Source: Syntrophaceae bacterium UBA1062
GTDB taxonomy: Bacteria; Desulfobacterota; Desulfomonilia; UBA1062
DNA length: 41,364 bases
Assembly (NCBI GenBank): GCA_002316295.1
Contig: DCDF01000025.1
Location: 1 to 41,364, forward strand
Direction: 5' to 3'
Shown here: positions 31,242 through 39,664 of the stretch, one piece after another
Layout of the letters: each line of letters opens with the position of its first letter
How positions within the stretch are numbered: position 1 is the stretch's first letter
Position numbers and translations under genes: made by a program
The notes under the pieces: model-generated
Told to the model about the DNA's origin: nothing
The model's input: only the letters and a program-made list of their open reading frames with translations
The model's database searches: none

Positions 31242-32459
31242 TTACAGAAAGAAATTGTTGTCCTGAACCACCTCGATCTCCGAGACATCCCGCGGGGATT
31301 CGATGAAGCGCTCGATCCACCAGTTCACATGGTGGTAGAAGCAGACCACTACGCTGCACTCCCTTCGGGCGTCGAAGCTTCTGATGGATGCATCGAGGCT
31401 TGCCTGGGTCCGGCCGAACATCTCTTCATCGAGGTATCCGTCGTCGCTGGCGATCCGCCCCTGGGGCACTCCCCGAAATGCCGGGCAGTGGAAGACGCCC
31501 GACGGTGCCAGCACGGTCCGGAAAAACTGCGAGTGGCAGGTGACGGGCTGGTTTTTCAGCTCATGGAGTTTTCCGTCCATCATCGCCTGGAGATTGACGC
31601 TCTTGAGGATCTTCATGTCGGGGCCCGAGCGGGCTTGAGCCTCGAGGAGCGATTCCCGTATCCCGCTTATGACCCTGGCCTCCCTGGCCGGGTCCGGCGG
31701 GTCGAACAGGGACTCTTTCCCGGACCCCTCCAGCCTGAGCAGGCAGGGTTTGAACGAGATGTAGTCAAAGGAGTATTCGCGGGCCTTCTCCACGGCCTCG
31801 GGCACCTCGCCTACATTCGAGGCCAGCTCGTGCCCGCCCATATGGATCCCCTCCCACACGATTACGTAGGAGTAGCCGAGCGAGATCTTGGGGTTGGCCT
31901 TCTTGACCCGCTGTGCGTTCCTCAGTATTCCGCGGAGCGTGATCCCGCCCGCCGGCCGGTGAGACTTGTGAAATGTATCCTCCCTCGCGGCATCGAGGGA
32001 GAGACGCAGCCAGTCCCCTTCCTGCAGGAGGTCCGCCACCGCTTCGACGCGCTCGAGCCGGGAACCGTTCGTTGCGATGCCCACCTGAAGACCCCGGTTC
32101 CGTATGAACCGGACGATTTCTTCGAAATCCCGGTGGACGGTCGGTTCTCCGCCCCCGATGAGGATCACCGAAAGCAGTCCCTTTTTCTGGAGGGTGTCGA
32201 TGCTCTGTTTGATTGCATCCAGAGAAAGCGTCTCGCCGGTATTGATGATCCCGGAATCGACACAGTGGGGGCAGCGGAAGTTGCATGCCGAAGTAAGATC
32301 CAGATTGATGGAGACGGGGCCGAACGGAGGAAGTTCAGCACGGTCGTCGGATCTTCGTACCGCCCTCTGCCAGGTAATGTATTGCCGCAATCGTTCCACC
32401 ACGGATTTCTGACGAAGTTTTGCGCTGAAATCATGCTCTCTTTCCCGTAGCTTCTCCAT
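31242..32459 (-). CDS. Radical SAM enzyme with C-terminal cysteine-rich (SPASM/Twitch-like) region
   Basis: A 405-residue radical SAM protein. The cluster motif is CNFRCPHC (C59, C63, C66), followed by LLSVILIGGGEPTVH (the GGE motif) and LQVGIATNGSRL. The C-terminal part has additional cysteines in VTCHSQFF, VFHCPAFRG and ECSVVVCFYHH, as in SPASM or Twitch extensions holding a second iron-sulfur cluster. The ATG at 32459 follows GAGGATGAT, one base after the oxidoreductase stop; an upstream extension to 32522 is rejected. Context of sugar oxidoreductase, GT9 and kinase suggests a glycan or nucleotide-sugar substrate rather than a peptide, but this is inference. Confidence 0.85.
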   Translation of the reverse strand: MEKLREREHDFSAKLRQKSVVERLRQYITWQRAVRRSDDRAELPPFGPVSINLDLTSACNFRCPHCVDSGIINTGETLSLDAIKQSIDTLQKKGLLSVILIGGGEPTVHRDFEEIVRFIRNRGLQVGIATNGSRLERVEAVADLLQEGDWLRLSLDAAREDTFHKSHRPAGGITLRGILRNAQRVKKANPKISLGYSYVIVWEGIHMGGHELASNVGEVPEAVEKAREYSFDYISFKPCLLRLEGSGKESLFDPPDPAREARVISGIRESLLEAQARSGPDMKILKSVNLQAMMDGKLHELKNQPVTCHSQFFRTVLAPSGVFHCPAFRGVPQGRIASDDGYLDEEMFGRTQASLDASIRSFDARRECSVVVCFYHHVNWWIERFIESPRDVSEIEVVQDNNFFL

Positions 32460-32460
32460 A

Positions 32461-33393
32461 TCATCCTCTTTCCTGCACGATGCATGCATCATATATCTGC
32501 TTGAGCTGAACGGTCGTTGCAATAATATGGTCTCTGCCGATCAGGGGCTCGCGCCGGGCGGCGCATGACTGCACAAAATCCCTCACGCTGAGCTCCAGGG
32601 GGTCCGTGATCGGCAGCCTCCTGTCTCCCAGGCACAAGCTGATCCTGTATGTTTCCATATCGATGAGCCGGTTCGCGATCCTGCCGCCGAATCCGAAGGA
32701 AAAACGGCGCGGCTGCCGTTCTTCCTGCACGAGAACGATGGACGTATCACAGTCGCCGGATACGGTGGAGTAGGTGAAGCCAATCGACATCTCTGAGCCT
32801 TGCCCGGAGAAGGTCAGAGCGGAAATCGACCCTTTCCCCAGAGCGGTGTGGAGAATACTCAGGGCGTGGGGCACCGAGTCGGGAATCATGTCCACCCCGG
32901 AGCAGACCGGGGAAAGGCGGATGGAGAATCTGCGCGCTTCCCGGGGCGCTATGGAGCCACAGAGCTGCTCATAATATGCGAGGCTGAACGGCCACTGGGA
33001 ATTCATGGCTATTGTCAGGCCCTTCGCGGCGGCCTGCTCGAAGACCCGGTCCAGCTCACCGCTGATATTCCTCATGGAAGGGTCGAAAAACGGTTTTTCG
33101 CAGAAAACCGACAGGCCTTTGTCCAGGCAGGCCATTACAAAACGGTGGTGGGTGTCTGCAGGTGAGGCGACGGCGACCGCCTGGAGATCTTCACATGACA
33201 CCATGACTGCGAAATCATGGTACGGCCTGGCGGATATGCCGTATTTCCTCAATGCCCGGCATGCAGAAGACGATGTTTCTTCCGTGGTGCCAAGGACGCA
33301 GACCACCTGAGCACCGCTTTCCTGGAAGTATTTCGCTATGTACTCACCGATGCCGTTTTCCGATCTCCTGGCACCGATTACGGCCACGTTCAT
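32461..33393 (-). CDS. Gfo/Idh/MocA-family oxidoreductase
   Basis: A 310-residue NAD(P)-dependent oxidoreductase. The Rossmann N-terminus is MNVAVIGARRSENGIGEYIA, an extended variant of the usual GxGxxG. AVAVASPADTHHRFVMACLD and VFCEKPFFDP carry the EKP catalytic-lysine motif. The C-terminal domain is the beta-sheet substrate domain and ends with a conserved-looking helical tail. Members act on sugars or cyclitols; the substrate here is unknown. First gene of the four-gene unit. The ATG has no Shine-Dalgarno; GATAAT lies eight bases upstream. Confidence 0.85.
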   Translation of the reverse strand: MNVAVIGARRSENGIGEYIAKYFQESGAQVVCVLGTTEETSSSACRALRKYGISARPYHDFAVMVSCEDLQAVAVASPADTHHRFVMACLDKGLSVFCEKPFFDPSMRNISGELDRVFEQAAAKGLTIAMNSQWPFSLAYYEQLCGSIAPREARRFSIRLSPVCSGVDMIPDSVPHALSILHTALGKGSISALTFSGQGSEMSIGFTYSTVSGDCDTSIVLVQEERQPRRFSFGFGGRIANRLIDMETYRISLCLGDRRLPITDPLELSVRDFVQSCAARREPLIGRDHIIATTVQLKQIYDACIVQERG

Positions 33394-33401
33394 GGGGTCT
33401 C

Positions 33402-33429
33402 ATTATCACAGATTCCCCCTTTGTCAAAA
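33402..33429 (-). promoter_or_regulatory. Candidate sigma-70 promoter of the four-gene glycan unit
   Basis: GATAAT (33407-33402) on the minus strand lies eight bases before the oxidoreductase ATG. A perfect TTGACA (33427-33422) lies 14 bases upstream, too close, while the overlapping TTTTGA gives a 16-base spacer. A leaderless transcript is predicted. Confidence 0.45.
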
Positions 33430-33587
33430 TTAAAGCTCTACTTTCACGGATCTTTTTGGTGAGATATCTGCCAGGGGTCGCACGTTGCGGCCGCGGCCCT
33501 TGAAAGGCGCCGGAAATGGCACATTGGTATCTCATCTCCCCTGCCGGAGACAGGGGATATCCTCTTGGGGATGCGCCGAAGAATGCC

Positions 33588-33615
33588 TTGACGGCGCAGG
33601 ATATATCTCTTAAAT
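33588..33615 (+). promoter_or_regulatory. Candidate sigma-70 promoter of the coiled-coil protein gene
   Basis: TTGACG (33588-33593), a 16-base spacer and TTAAAT (33610-33615). A start near 33622 leaves a leader of about 30 bases with AAGGTGG before the ATG at 33653. A 7-base stem TCCCCTG/CAGGGGA lies about 30 bases upstream of the -35. Confidence 0.45.
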
Positions 33616-33652
33616 CAGAGAGATTGCTTTTACTTTTTCGCAAGGTGGTCGT

Positions 33653-34057
33653 ATGGATGGAAAAAGGAACAGGTTGATCGTCCCCCTGACACTGGCGGTG
33701 CTCGTCTTTCTCGCAGGCCTTATCCTCGGCTACTCCATCTGGGGCTCGCACCGGAATGAGAAGGTGGACTACAAACAGGTGCTCCGTGAAGCCGTCGACT
33801 ATATCGTCACTCTAGAACACCGTAATGAGAAGCTCAGCGAACGGGTCGGTGCGCTCGAGACCGAGCTGGCTGTCGCCAGCCAGCGGCAGCAGGAGAACGC
33901 CGAGCAGCGATCGGGTGAGATCGCGTCTCTCAGACAGCAGCTCAATGCCCTCCGGGACGAGAATCTCGCGCTCCGCTCGAGGCTTCAGTCTCTCTCCCAG
34001 GATGCGGACACCGGCGGGGTCTGCCCGGTTCCACAACAGGGAAGCCCCGGCGGGTGA
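33653..34057 (+). CDS. Membrane-anchored coiled-coil protein of unknown function
   Basis: A 134-residue protein: short basic N-terminus, one membrane helix (about residues 9-28, with VPLTLAVLVFLAGLILGYSI), then a long heptad-rich coiled coil from about residue 47 to 112 (EHRNEKLSERVGALETELAV and later ASLRQQLNALRDENLALRSR), and a short proline-glycine tail. The topology suggests a periplasmic or surface coiled coil anchored in the inner membrane. AAGGTGG precedes the ATG. It has its own promoter and stands alone, convergent with the HD-GYP gene 25 bases away. I do not recognise a family. Confidence 0.7.
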   Translation: MDGKRNRLIVPLTLAVLVFLAGLILGYSIWGSHRNEKVDYKQVLREAVDYIVTLEHRNEKLSERVGALETELAVASQRQQENAEQRSGEIASLRQQLNALRDENLALRSRLQSLSQDADTGGVCPVPQQGSPGG

Positions 34058-34082
34058 ATTTTCGGGAAAACGGTTTTCGCGT

Positions 34083-35510
34083 TCAGGAGCCGGACATCTT
34101 TTCAATGAAGATCTGCGCAAGCACCGGGTCGAACTGCAGGCCTTTGCAGCGGGTGATCTCCAGGAGGGCCTCTTCCGCGGTCATTCCGGCGCGGTAAGGC
34201 CGGTCAGAGGTCATGGCGTCGAAAGAATCCGCAAGGGCGATGATCCGGGACAGATAGGGGATGTCTTCACCCTTGAGCCCGAGGGGGTACCCTTTTCCGT
34301 CGTATCGTTCATGATGGTGCCTGATGATCTCCGTCTCCTTGGCCATGGGAGGAAGCGGCTTGAGAATATCCGCTCCGATATCCGGATGTTTTCTGATGAC
34401 GGCGTACTCCTCGTCGGTGAGCCGTCCTGGCTTCAGGAGAATATCGTCCGGAATTCCCACCTTTCCGATATCGTGCAGCGATGCCGCAATGTAGAGGGTG
34501 TCCCGCTCTTCCTGTGCGAGGCCGAGTGCCTGGGCCATGGTCATGGACAGAGAGGTGACACGGGTCGAGTGCTGAGAGGTGTGAGGGTCGCGGGCATCGA
34601 GTATCTTCGCCATGCTGTTGAGGGTCGAGAGCATATTCTCGTAGAGCCCCTCGTAGAGCGCCACATTTTCCATGCGCTCAGCGGACCGGTTCAGGAGATA
34701 CAGGATCTTCCCCTCCTTTTCCTCTCCCAGCTTCGAGGACGAGACGATATGCAGGGCGCCGAAAACCTGGCCTTCGATCATGAGGGGGAATATGGTCTCG
34801 AACTTGTCCAGCAGCGCAGAGCCCGAGTTGTGCTTTCTCACGATATTGCCCAGCAGCAGTTCGGCATCGGCCGGCATCTCTTTCCCGCTCAGGGTATCCA
34901 CGAGCTTATTGTCTTTTCTGCTCAGGGGGAAAAAGGCTACCTCGGCCTCCTCGAGAATCTGCTTCGACACGTCGACGATGGCCCCGACAAGATCGCGTAT
35001 GCCCTTGAGGCTGATGATCTTCTCCGAGATCGCCTGCAACGAGATGATCTCCTCGTTTTTGTCCTCGAGCTGGCCCACGAGGTTGTCGATGAGCCGATGG
35101 AGATGGAGTGCGTCGGAGAACCGCCTGTTCTCCTCCAGAAGGGACTTCTCGCGTTTCACCTTGTTGAGCAGGAGCTCGATCTGCCGCACTTTGAAAGGCT
35201 TGGAGATGAAATCGGAAGCGCCGCACTTCATGGCGTCGATCGCAATCTCCACCGATGCATACCCGGTAATGACGATAATGGGCAGTGACACGTCCCGGGC
35301 CTTGATTTTTCTGATCAGTTCCAGCCCGCTCATATTGGGCATGACGATGTCCGTGAAAACGCACAGGTATGGCCCGGAGTCCAGCATGCCCATCGCATCC
35401 ATTCCGTCGGCGGCCGTCTCAGACCCGTAGCCGAGTTCATTGATCAGCGCGGAAATGGTACTGCGTATCCCCGGATCATCGTCGACGATCAGCACCTTGT
35501 CATGCATCAT
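34083..35510 (-). CDS. Response regulator with HD-GYP domain (c-di-GMP phosphodiesterase)
   Basis: A 475-residue three-part regulator. The receiver (residues 1-120) has VLIVDDDPG, the phospho-acceptor aspartate in CVFTDIVMPNMSG, and the lysine in ISKPFKV. A GAF-like sensor region (about 155-290) follows a coiled linker. The HD-GYP domain has SQHSTRVTSLSMTMA, LHDIGKVGIPD, HHERYDGKGYP and LKGEDIPYLSRIIALAD, so all metal and GYP-type residues are present and c-di-GMP hydrolysis to GMP is expected. The ATG overlaps the stop of the upstream REC-SHOCT gene as ATGA, with AAAAGG before it. Confidence 0.93.
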   Translation of the reverse strand: MMHDKVLIVDDDPGIRSTISALINELGYGSETAADGMDAMGMLDSGPYLCVFTDIVMPNMSGLELIRKIKARDVSLPIIVITGYASVEIAIDAMKCGASDFISKPFKVRQIELLLNKVKREKSLLEENRRFSDALHLHRLIDNLVGQLEDKNEEIISLQAISEKIISLKGIRDLVGAIVDVSKQILEEAEVAFFPLSRKDNKLVDTLSGKEMPADAELLLGNIVRKHNSGSALLDKFETIFPLMIEGQVFGALHIVSSSKLGEEKEGKILYLLNRSAERMENVALYEGLYENMLSTLNSMAKILDARDPHTSQHSTRVTSLSMTMAQALGLAQEERDTLYIAASLHDIGKVGIPDDILLKPGRLTDEEYAVIRKHPDIGADILKPLPPMAKETEIIRHHHERYDGKGYPLGLKGEDIPYLSRIIALADSFDAMTSDRPYRAGMTAEEALLEITRCKGLQFDPVLAQIFIEKMSGS

Positions 35511-36112
35511 ATGATCCTTTTGAGAAGCTTGCCCTTGTATGCACCGAATTCTTTGTCGGAAATCAGACCATCGGATTTCAGCTTGCCCAGATATTCGATG
35601 GCGGCAAAGGCCTTGCCGGCCTCGAGGTTGCCCTGAAGATTATTCAGATCAGGGATGTCCTGGAGTTTTTCCCTGCTGATCTCCTCGATCCTCTCCTGCA
35701 GCATCTGAATTTGTTTCTGGAGCGCCTTCACCATTTCCATGGTGTCCCGGCGCTGGCGGAAGCGATTGATTGCACACCTGATCTCCTCGATGTTGAACGG
35801 CTTTTTGATGTAATAGAATGCGCCCCTGTTGACCGCCTCGATGGCCGAGTCGATGGATGCGTAGCCGGTGATGATCACAACCGGTGTGTCGATCCCCCGG
35901 GAGTTGAGATCATCGAGCAGGTCGAGCCCGGAAATTCCCGGGAGCATGAGGTCCGTTATGATGAGGTCAAAGTCGTGCCGTTTCAGATCCGCCAGAAACT
36001 TCTCCGCCCGGGCATACCGTCTCGTCTGGATATCTTCTTCCTTGAGTATCTGCTCGATGAGGTCCAGTATCTCGTCATCATCGTCGATGATGGCTGCGCG
36101 CACGTGATCCAT
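35507..36112 (-). CDS. Response regulator with C-terminal SHOCT-like domain
   Basis: A 201-residue protein. The receiver domain (1-120) has AAIIDDDDEILDL, the phospho-acceptor in LIITDLMLPGISGLDLL, and the conserved lysine in YIKKPFNIEEI. A coiled-coil linker (about 125-150, KALQKQIQMLQERIEEISRE) leads to a short helical hairpin, IEYLGKLKSDGLISDKEFGA followed by YKGKLLKRI, that matches the SHOCT oligomerisation motif. There is no DNA-binding domain, so it probably signals by protein contact or assembly. Translation-coupled to the REC/HD-GYP gene; no histidine kinase is in the window. The ATG has GAGG very close upstream. Confidence 0.82.
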   Translation of the reverse strand: MDHVRAAIIDDDDEILDLIEQILKEEDIQTRRYARAEKFLADLKRHDFDLIITDLMLPGISGLDLLDDLNSRGIDTPVVIITGYASIDSAIEAVNRGAFYYIKKPFNIEEIRCAINRFRQRRDTMEMVKALQKQIQMLQERIEEISREKLQDIPDLNNLQGNLEAGKAFAAIEYLGKLKSDGLISDKEFGAYKGKLLKRII

Positions 36113-36218
36113 GCCCTCATTTATCGTAATCGGCCGGTATTAACTTTAGTGATAACAGTTGCGTTGACCAGAGGGAATGCGTCCCTCCCCAACGGAGGGC
36201 GGGCCGGCCGGGAGCCGG

Positions 36219-37220
36219 TTACTTGTTGGCGCTCGCCATGCTGCGGATGGCGTTCGTGTGCTCGGAAAGCGACCGGGAGAAGTAGTGGGACCCGTTGCCC
36301 TTGGACACGAAGAACAGATACTTGGTGTCCGACGGCCACAGAGCCGCCCGGATGGACTTGACTCCGGGGTTGCATATAGGCCCCGGAGGGAGCCCGCCAT
36401 ACAGGTATGTGTTATACGGGGTGTCCCGCTTGAGGTCCCGGGAGAGGATCTTCCGGCGGAATCCGTCGATACCGTACACGGCGGTCGGATCTGACTGGAG
36501 GCGCATTTTCCGTTTCAGCCGGTTGTGAAAGACCGATGAAATAATGGGCTTCTCCGACGACATAACCGCCTCTTTCTCGATGATAGAGGCCAGAGTCACC
36601 ACCTGAGCCACGCTCATATCCAGCTCATGGGCCCGCCTGAGCATGTCGTTGGTAAAGACTTCGTGGAACCTGTCCACCATCTTGCCCATGATTTCCTTCG
36701 GTGTCATATGAGGGGCGAGGTAGTAGGTATCCGGATAGAGAAATCCCTCCATCGAGGGGACATCGATGCCGAAAAACGCTGTGGTTTCTGGATCCTGTGC
36801 GCTGAGGAAGAATTCCTCCCTGGTAAGGAGCCCTGTTTCCGCCACAATGGAGGCGACATCGAAGATGGTGCACCCCTCGGGAATGGTGACCCGGTATTTG
36901 AGCGTTCTGCCCTTGAACAGGATATGCATGATGTCCATGGGGTAATGCCTTCCCTCGAACACGTATGTGCCGGCCTGGAGGTGGGTGACCTTACCGGTGA
37001 GGGTGGCGATGATCATGAACATGGATGCATCGGTGATGATGCCTTTAGCCTCGAGCTGGCGGGAAATTTCCCATGCGCTGGTCCCCGGACTGATTTCCAC
37101 GAGTAGAGACCGTGGGGGGCTGGAGGGGGTGGTGATGAACGTGTAGGTGTGGGTGACGGTCAGGATCGAGACGCACATGAAAACGACAATGATGGTATAG
37201 AGAATGGTCCTCACCGGCAT
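36219..37220 (-). CDS. mltG: Endolytic murein transglycosylase MltG
   Basis: Inner-membrane lytic transglycosylase that cuts nascent glycan strands. The 333-residue protein has one N-terminal membrane helix (about residues 8-25), a LysM-like subdomain, and the catalytic domain with MEGFLYPDTYYLAP, VTLASIIEKEA (catalytic glutamate), RLKRKMRLQSDPTAVYG and the terminal GGLPPGPICNPGVKSIRAAL. The ATG follows GGAGGCCCA and overlaps ruvX by 10 bases. Full length. Confidence 0.95.
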   Translation of the reverse strand: MPVRTILYTIIVVFMCVSILTVTHTYTFITTPSSPPRSLLVEISPGTSAWEISRQLEAKGIITDASMFMIIATLTGKVTHLQAGTYVFEGRHYPMDIMHILFKGRTLKYRVTIPEGCTIFDVASIVAETGLLTREEFFLSAQDPETTAFFGIDVPSMEGFLYPDTYYLAPHMTPKEIMGKMVDRFHEVFTNDMLRRAHELDMSVAQVVTLASIIEKEAVMSSEKPIISSVFHNRLKRKMRLQSDPTAVYGIDGFRRKILSRDLKRDTPYNTYLYGGLPPGPICNPGVKSIRAALWPSDTKYLFFVSKGNGSHYFSRSLSEHTNAIRSMASANK

Positions 37221-37624
37221 TGGGCCTCCAGATAATCCTGAAGAATAATGCCGGCGGCTATCTTGTCGACAATGTGCCTTCTCTTTTTTCCTTTTACTTT
37301 CAGCCTGATAAGAAGATCGTGGGCTTCGCTCGTGGTGAGCCGCTCATCCCAGAGCTCAACCGGCACGCCCAGGAACCGCTCAAGCGTCTGCGCCCATTCT
37401 TTCACCTTCAGAGCGCTTTCCCCCAGACTGCCGTCCATATTGACGGGCAGACCTACAACGACCTTCACGATCCCGTAATCCCGGACGACCTTTCCGAGCT
37501 GCTTCAGGTGAGAGCCGTCCCCGCGTACAGGGATCGTTTCCAGGGGATGAGCCATGGTGCCTGATGGATCGCTGATGGCTACCCCGATTCGCCTTGTCCC
37601 ATAGTCAACGCCCATGATGCGCAT
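37211..37624 (-). CDS. ruvX: Holliday junction resolvase-like protein RuvX (YqgF)
   Basis: A 137-residue RNase H-fold nuclease of the YqgF/RuvX family, implicated in rRNA processing and in Holliday junction resolution. Motifs: MGVDYGTRRIGVAISDP (first catalytic aspartate), VVVGLPVNMDGSLG, ELWDERLTTSEA, and the C-terminal HIVDKIAAGIILQDYLE (catalytic aspartate). GGGG lies a few bases before the ATG. Translationally coupled to mltG, a pairing seen in many Gram-negative genomes. Confidence 0.94.
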   Translation of the reverse strand: MRIMGVDYGTRRIGVAISDPSGTMAHPLETIPVRGDGSHLKQLGKVVRDYGIVKVVVGLPVNMDGSLGESALKVKEWAQTLERFLGVPVELWDERLTTSEAHDLLIRLKVKGKKRRHIVDKIAAGIILQDYLEAQCR

Positions 37625-38041
37625 GTCCCCGCTACCGTTTATGGATTTCCCGCGAGTGGATTTTCGCTCCCCTCATGTGGGGGCATAGATAGAGTGATAA
37701 GGGGAGCCGAGTCATCTGCAACTGAACAGCTGTTTTCTCCACCGGCCTCATGTTTTCTCGGCATGCTCCTGTTTTTTGCATGGATCATGGTATCGTAACT
37801 CCTCTACATACTACAAACTACGGGCGAAATGCAAACCCGCAGGCGGATCGAGCCCCGGCACGCCTCGGAGACGGCCTTTCACCGCCGTCTATCCGGCGGC
37901 AGGGGAAAGAGAAAAGACTTCAAGATCTTCCTGAGTCGCGCGGTTGGTTCCATGTCTTGTCTTTCCCGGGCCGCAAGAAATACATCGACACCTTATCCCG
38001 ATTCTATAGAGCATCGACGTGAGGAGCCTGAAACAGGGCTC
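37625..38041. other. 417-base gene-free region with several potential RNA hairpins
   Basis: Between ruvX and the zinc-ribbon gene, both minus strand, no coding sequence has a credible ribosome site and composition. Two mutually exclusive stems occur: AGACGGC/GCCGTCT (37869-37890) and CCGCCG/CGGCGG (37882-37899). A further weak stem, CCCC/GGGG, lies near 37673-37688, close to the ruvX start. It may hold the terminator of the hpt unit, the ruvX promoter, or a small RNA; I cannot decide which. Confidence 0.4.
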
Positions 38042-38953
38042 TTACTTCCAGTGAAACTCTTTCACTTCCACCTGGAACGAAAATCCCTCCCGGGCGGGCC
38101 TGCCGAAGAAGGCTACGGCGAAGGGAATATCGGGGGAAGTGGATAGGACACCCATCGTTTCCGGCTCGGCCGAGAGAAGCGTCTCGATATCCGAGCCCTT
38201 CCGCCGGACGAGTTCGGCGGATTCAGGGATGATTCCGGCATAGGCGTTCCTGCTCTCGATGAGGTTGTTGTTCCTGTCGTACACCCGCGCCTGCACCATC
38301 ACCGACTTGAGCGGCTTCGACGTGAGCTTTCGAATGATGCCCTTGACCACGAGGACCGCTCCCTCGTTGTTGTTCACGAACATCTCGTAGGTGATGCTCT
38401 CTTCGGGTATGGCGAAGAACGGCCCTCTCTCCAGAAACGTCTGGTCCATGGCCCCGGGGCTCTTTCTGAAGATGGGCAGGCTGTCTTTCATAATCCACAG
38501 CCCGATGCCGGCGAAAATGAGGACGAGAAGCAGCACGGAAACGAGAACACGGAACACCGGGCTCTTCCCGGTCTTGCGGCGCATCGTCTGCTCGCTCTCT
38601 CCGGCGACCTCTTCCCCGGCTCCGAGAATGGAATCTATCTCTTTGATGACTGATTCGGGCTGGATCTCTCCCTGGACTGATTCTTTTCCGGAAGGCTCGT
38701 CACTTTCACTGCCTTCGGAGATTCCTTCGGTGAGATCAGCTGCCAGGGAAGCCTGTGAGAAATCTTCCTCAATATGCCTGTCCTGAGTTCCGATGATGCT
38801 GTCGAAATCCTGCTCCAGGGGGCCTTCTTCGGCCACGGAGTAGGAAAAGACGTGTGAACATACGCTGCAGCGCATCTTTACGGTCTTCTTCGGAAGAGCG
38901 CTTTTTTCTATCTTGAACCGGCTGCGGCAACTTGGGCATTCGACAACTGTCAA
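38042..38953 (-). CDS. Zinc-ribbon (MJ0042-type) membrane protein with DUF3426-like C-terminus
   Basis: A 303-residue protein. Residues 1-40 are a zinc ribbon, with CPSCRSRFKIEKSALP and MRCSVCSHVFSY (two CxxC pairs). An acidic low-complexity stretch follows (about 45-125), then one membrane helix (about 133-152, FRVLVSVLLLVLIFAGIGLW), then a beta domain with VVKGIIRKLTSKPLKSVMVQ and NAYAGIIPESAELV, as in DUF3426. Such proteins are common in deltaproteobacteria and lack a defined role. It overlaps the 3' end of hpt by 4 bases. Confidence 0.85.
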   Translation of the reverse strand: MTVVECPSCRSRFKIEKSALPKKTVKMRCSVCSHVFSYSVAEEGPLEQDFDSIIGTQDRHIEEDFSQASLAADLTEGISEGSESDEPSGKESVQGEIQPESVIKEIDSILGAGEEVAGESEQTMRRKTGKSPVFRVLVSVLLLVLIFAGIGLWIMKDSLPIFRKSPGAMDQTFLERGPFFAIPEESITYEMFVNNNEGAVLVVKGIIRKLTSKPLKSVMVQARVYDRNNNLIESRNAYAGIIPESAELVRRKGSDIETLLSAEPETMGVLSTSPDIPFAVAFFGRPAREGFSFQVEVKEFHWK

Positions 38954-39480
38954 GGGTTGTCCCTCCTGTCGCTTGGTTCGAGTACGTATATATCGGGAAG
39001 CGTTCGGTAGCTTTCGGCAAAATCAAGCCCGTATCCCACGATAAAGCCATCGGTGATGGCAAACCCGTAATAGTCCGGCTCGATGTCCTGAGTTCTCCGG
39101 CACGTTTTGTTGATCATCGTACAGATCTTCACCGAAGCAGGCCCCTTTGCCTGGAGGTGTTTCTTGAAGGCGACAATGCTCTGACCAGTATCCATGATAT
39201 CGTCCACGATCAGAATATGCCTGCCCTTCACGATATCCCCGGTTTCGTCGATGATCTTGACCTCGCATTCGGGGCGGTCCGAAGATCCGTAGCTGGAGAG
39301 GCGGACGAACTCGATCCTCACCGGCAGATCCAGATGCCGCACCAGATCGGACACGAACATGAAGCCCCCTTTCAGAATGCCGATCACGAAAAGCTCGCTG
39401 CCCTGGTAATCGGCGGTAATCTTTTTTCCCAGTTCCTCGACCTTTTCTGAAATCTGACTGTTCGAAAAGAGGACCTTCAT
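38950..39480 (-). CDS. hpt: Hypoxanthine phosphoribosyltransferase
   Basis: Purine salvage enzyme making IMP or GMP from hypoxanthine or guanine and PRPP. The 176-residue protein has VIGILKGGFMFVSDLVRHL, the PRPP motif HILIVDDIMDTGQS and DYYGFAITDGFIVGYGLDF with the base-contacting aromatic and aspartate residues. No Shine-Dalgarno precedes the ATG, but a near-consensus promoter ends eight bases before it. First gene of a two-gene unit with the zinc-ribbon protein. Confidence 0.95.
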   Translation of the reverse strand: MKVLFSNSQISEKVEELGKKITADYQGSELFVIGILKGGFMFVSDLVRHLDLPVRIEFVRLSSYGSSDRPECEVKIIDETGDIVKGRHILIVDDIMDTGQSIVAFKKHLQAKGPASVKICTMINKTCRRTQDIEPDYYGFAITDGFIVGYGLDFAESYRTLPDIYVLEPSDRRDNP

Positions 39481-39488
39481 GGGGTGAA

Positions 39489-39517
39489 TCTATATCCTAT
39501 TGAATGGGGGGTGTCAA
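39489..39517 (-). promoter_or_regulatory. Sigma-70 promoter of hpt (predicted leaderless)
   Basis: Perfect TTGACA (39517-39512), 17-base spacer, TATAGA (39494-39489), then eight bases to the hpt ATG at 39480. Transcription would begin within one or two bases of the ATG. This is the clearest leaderless candidate in the window. Confidence 0.7.
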
Positions 39518-39664
39518 CGCAGTGTTCGGAAAGATTGATTGTTTTCATAAGATAATCATCGGTTTACCAGTTGTTCGCCTGCCCGGGAAATAATCCCGGA
39601 GAAATGGGAATGCGAGCCGTATTCCAATGTTTTTTCATGATGAGCACGCCTTACCGGTGAATAC

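Noticed and set aside
34058..34082. Short GAAAA/TTTTC hairpin between the convergent coiled-coil and HD-GYP genes as a shared terminator
   Set aside because: The stem is only five A/T-rich pairs with a three-base loop and no T run; too weak to call.
36120..36170. TAAAGTTA and GCCGATTA before the REC-SHOCT gene, resembling a sigma-28 promoter
   Set aside because: The two elements are separated by 6 bases instead of 11.
37810..37870. GCAAACC-type wording resembling a c-di-GMP-I riboswitch
   Set aside because: The following conserved blocks and the second stem of that riboswitch class are missing, and no c-di-GMP gene lies directly downstream.
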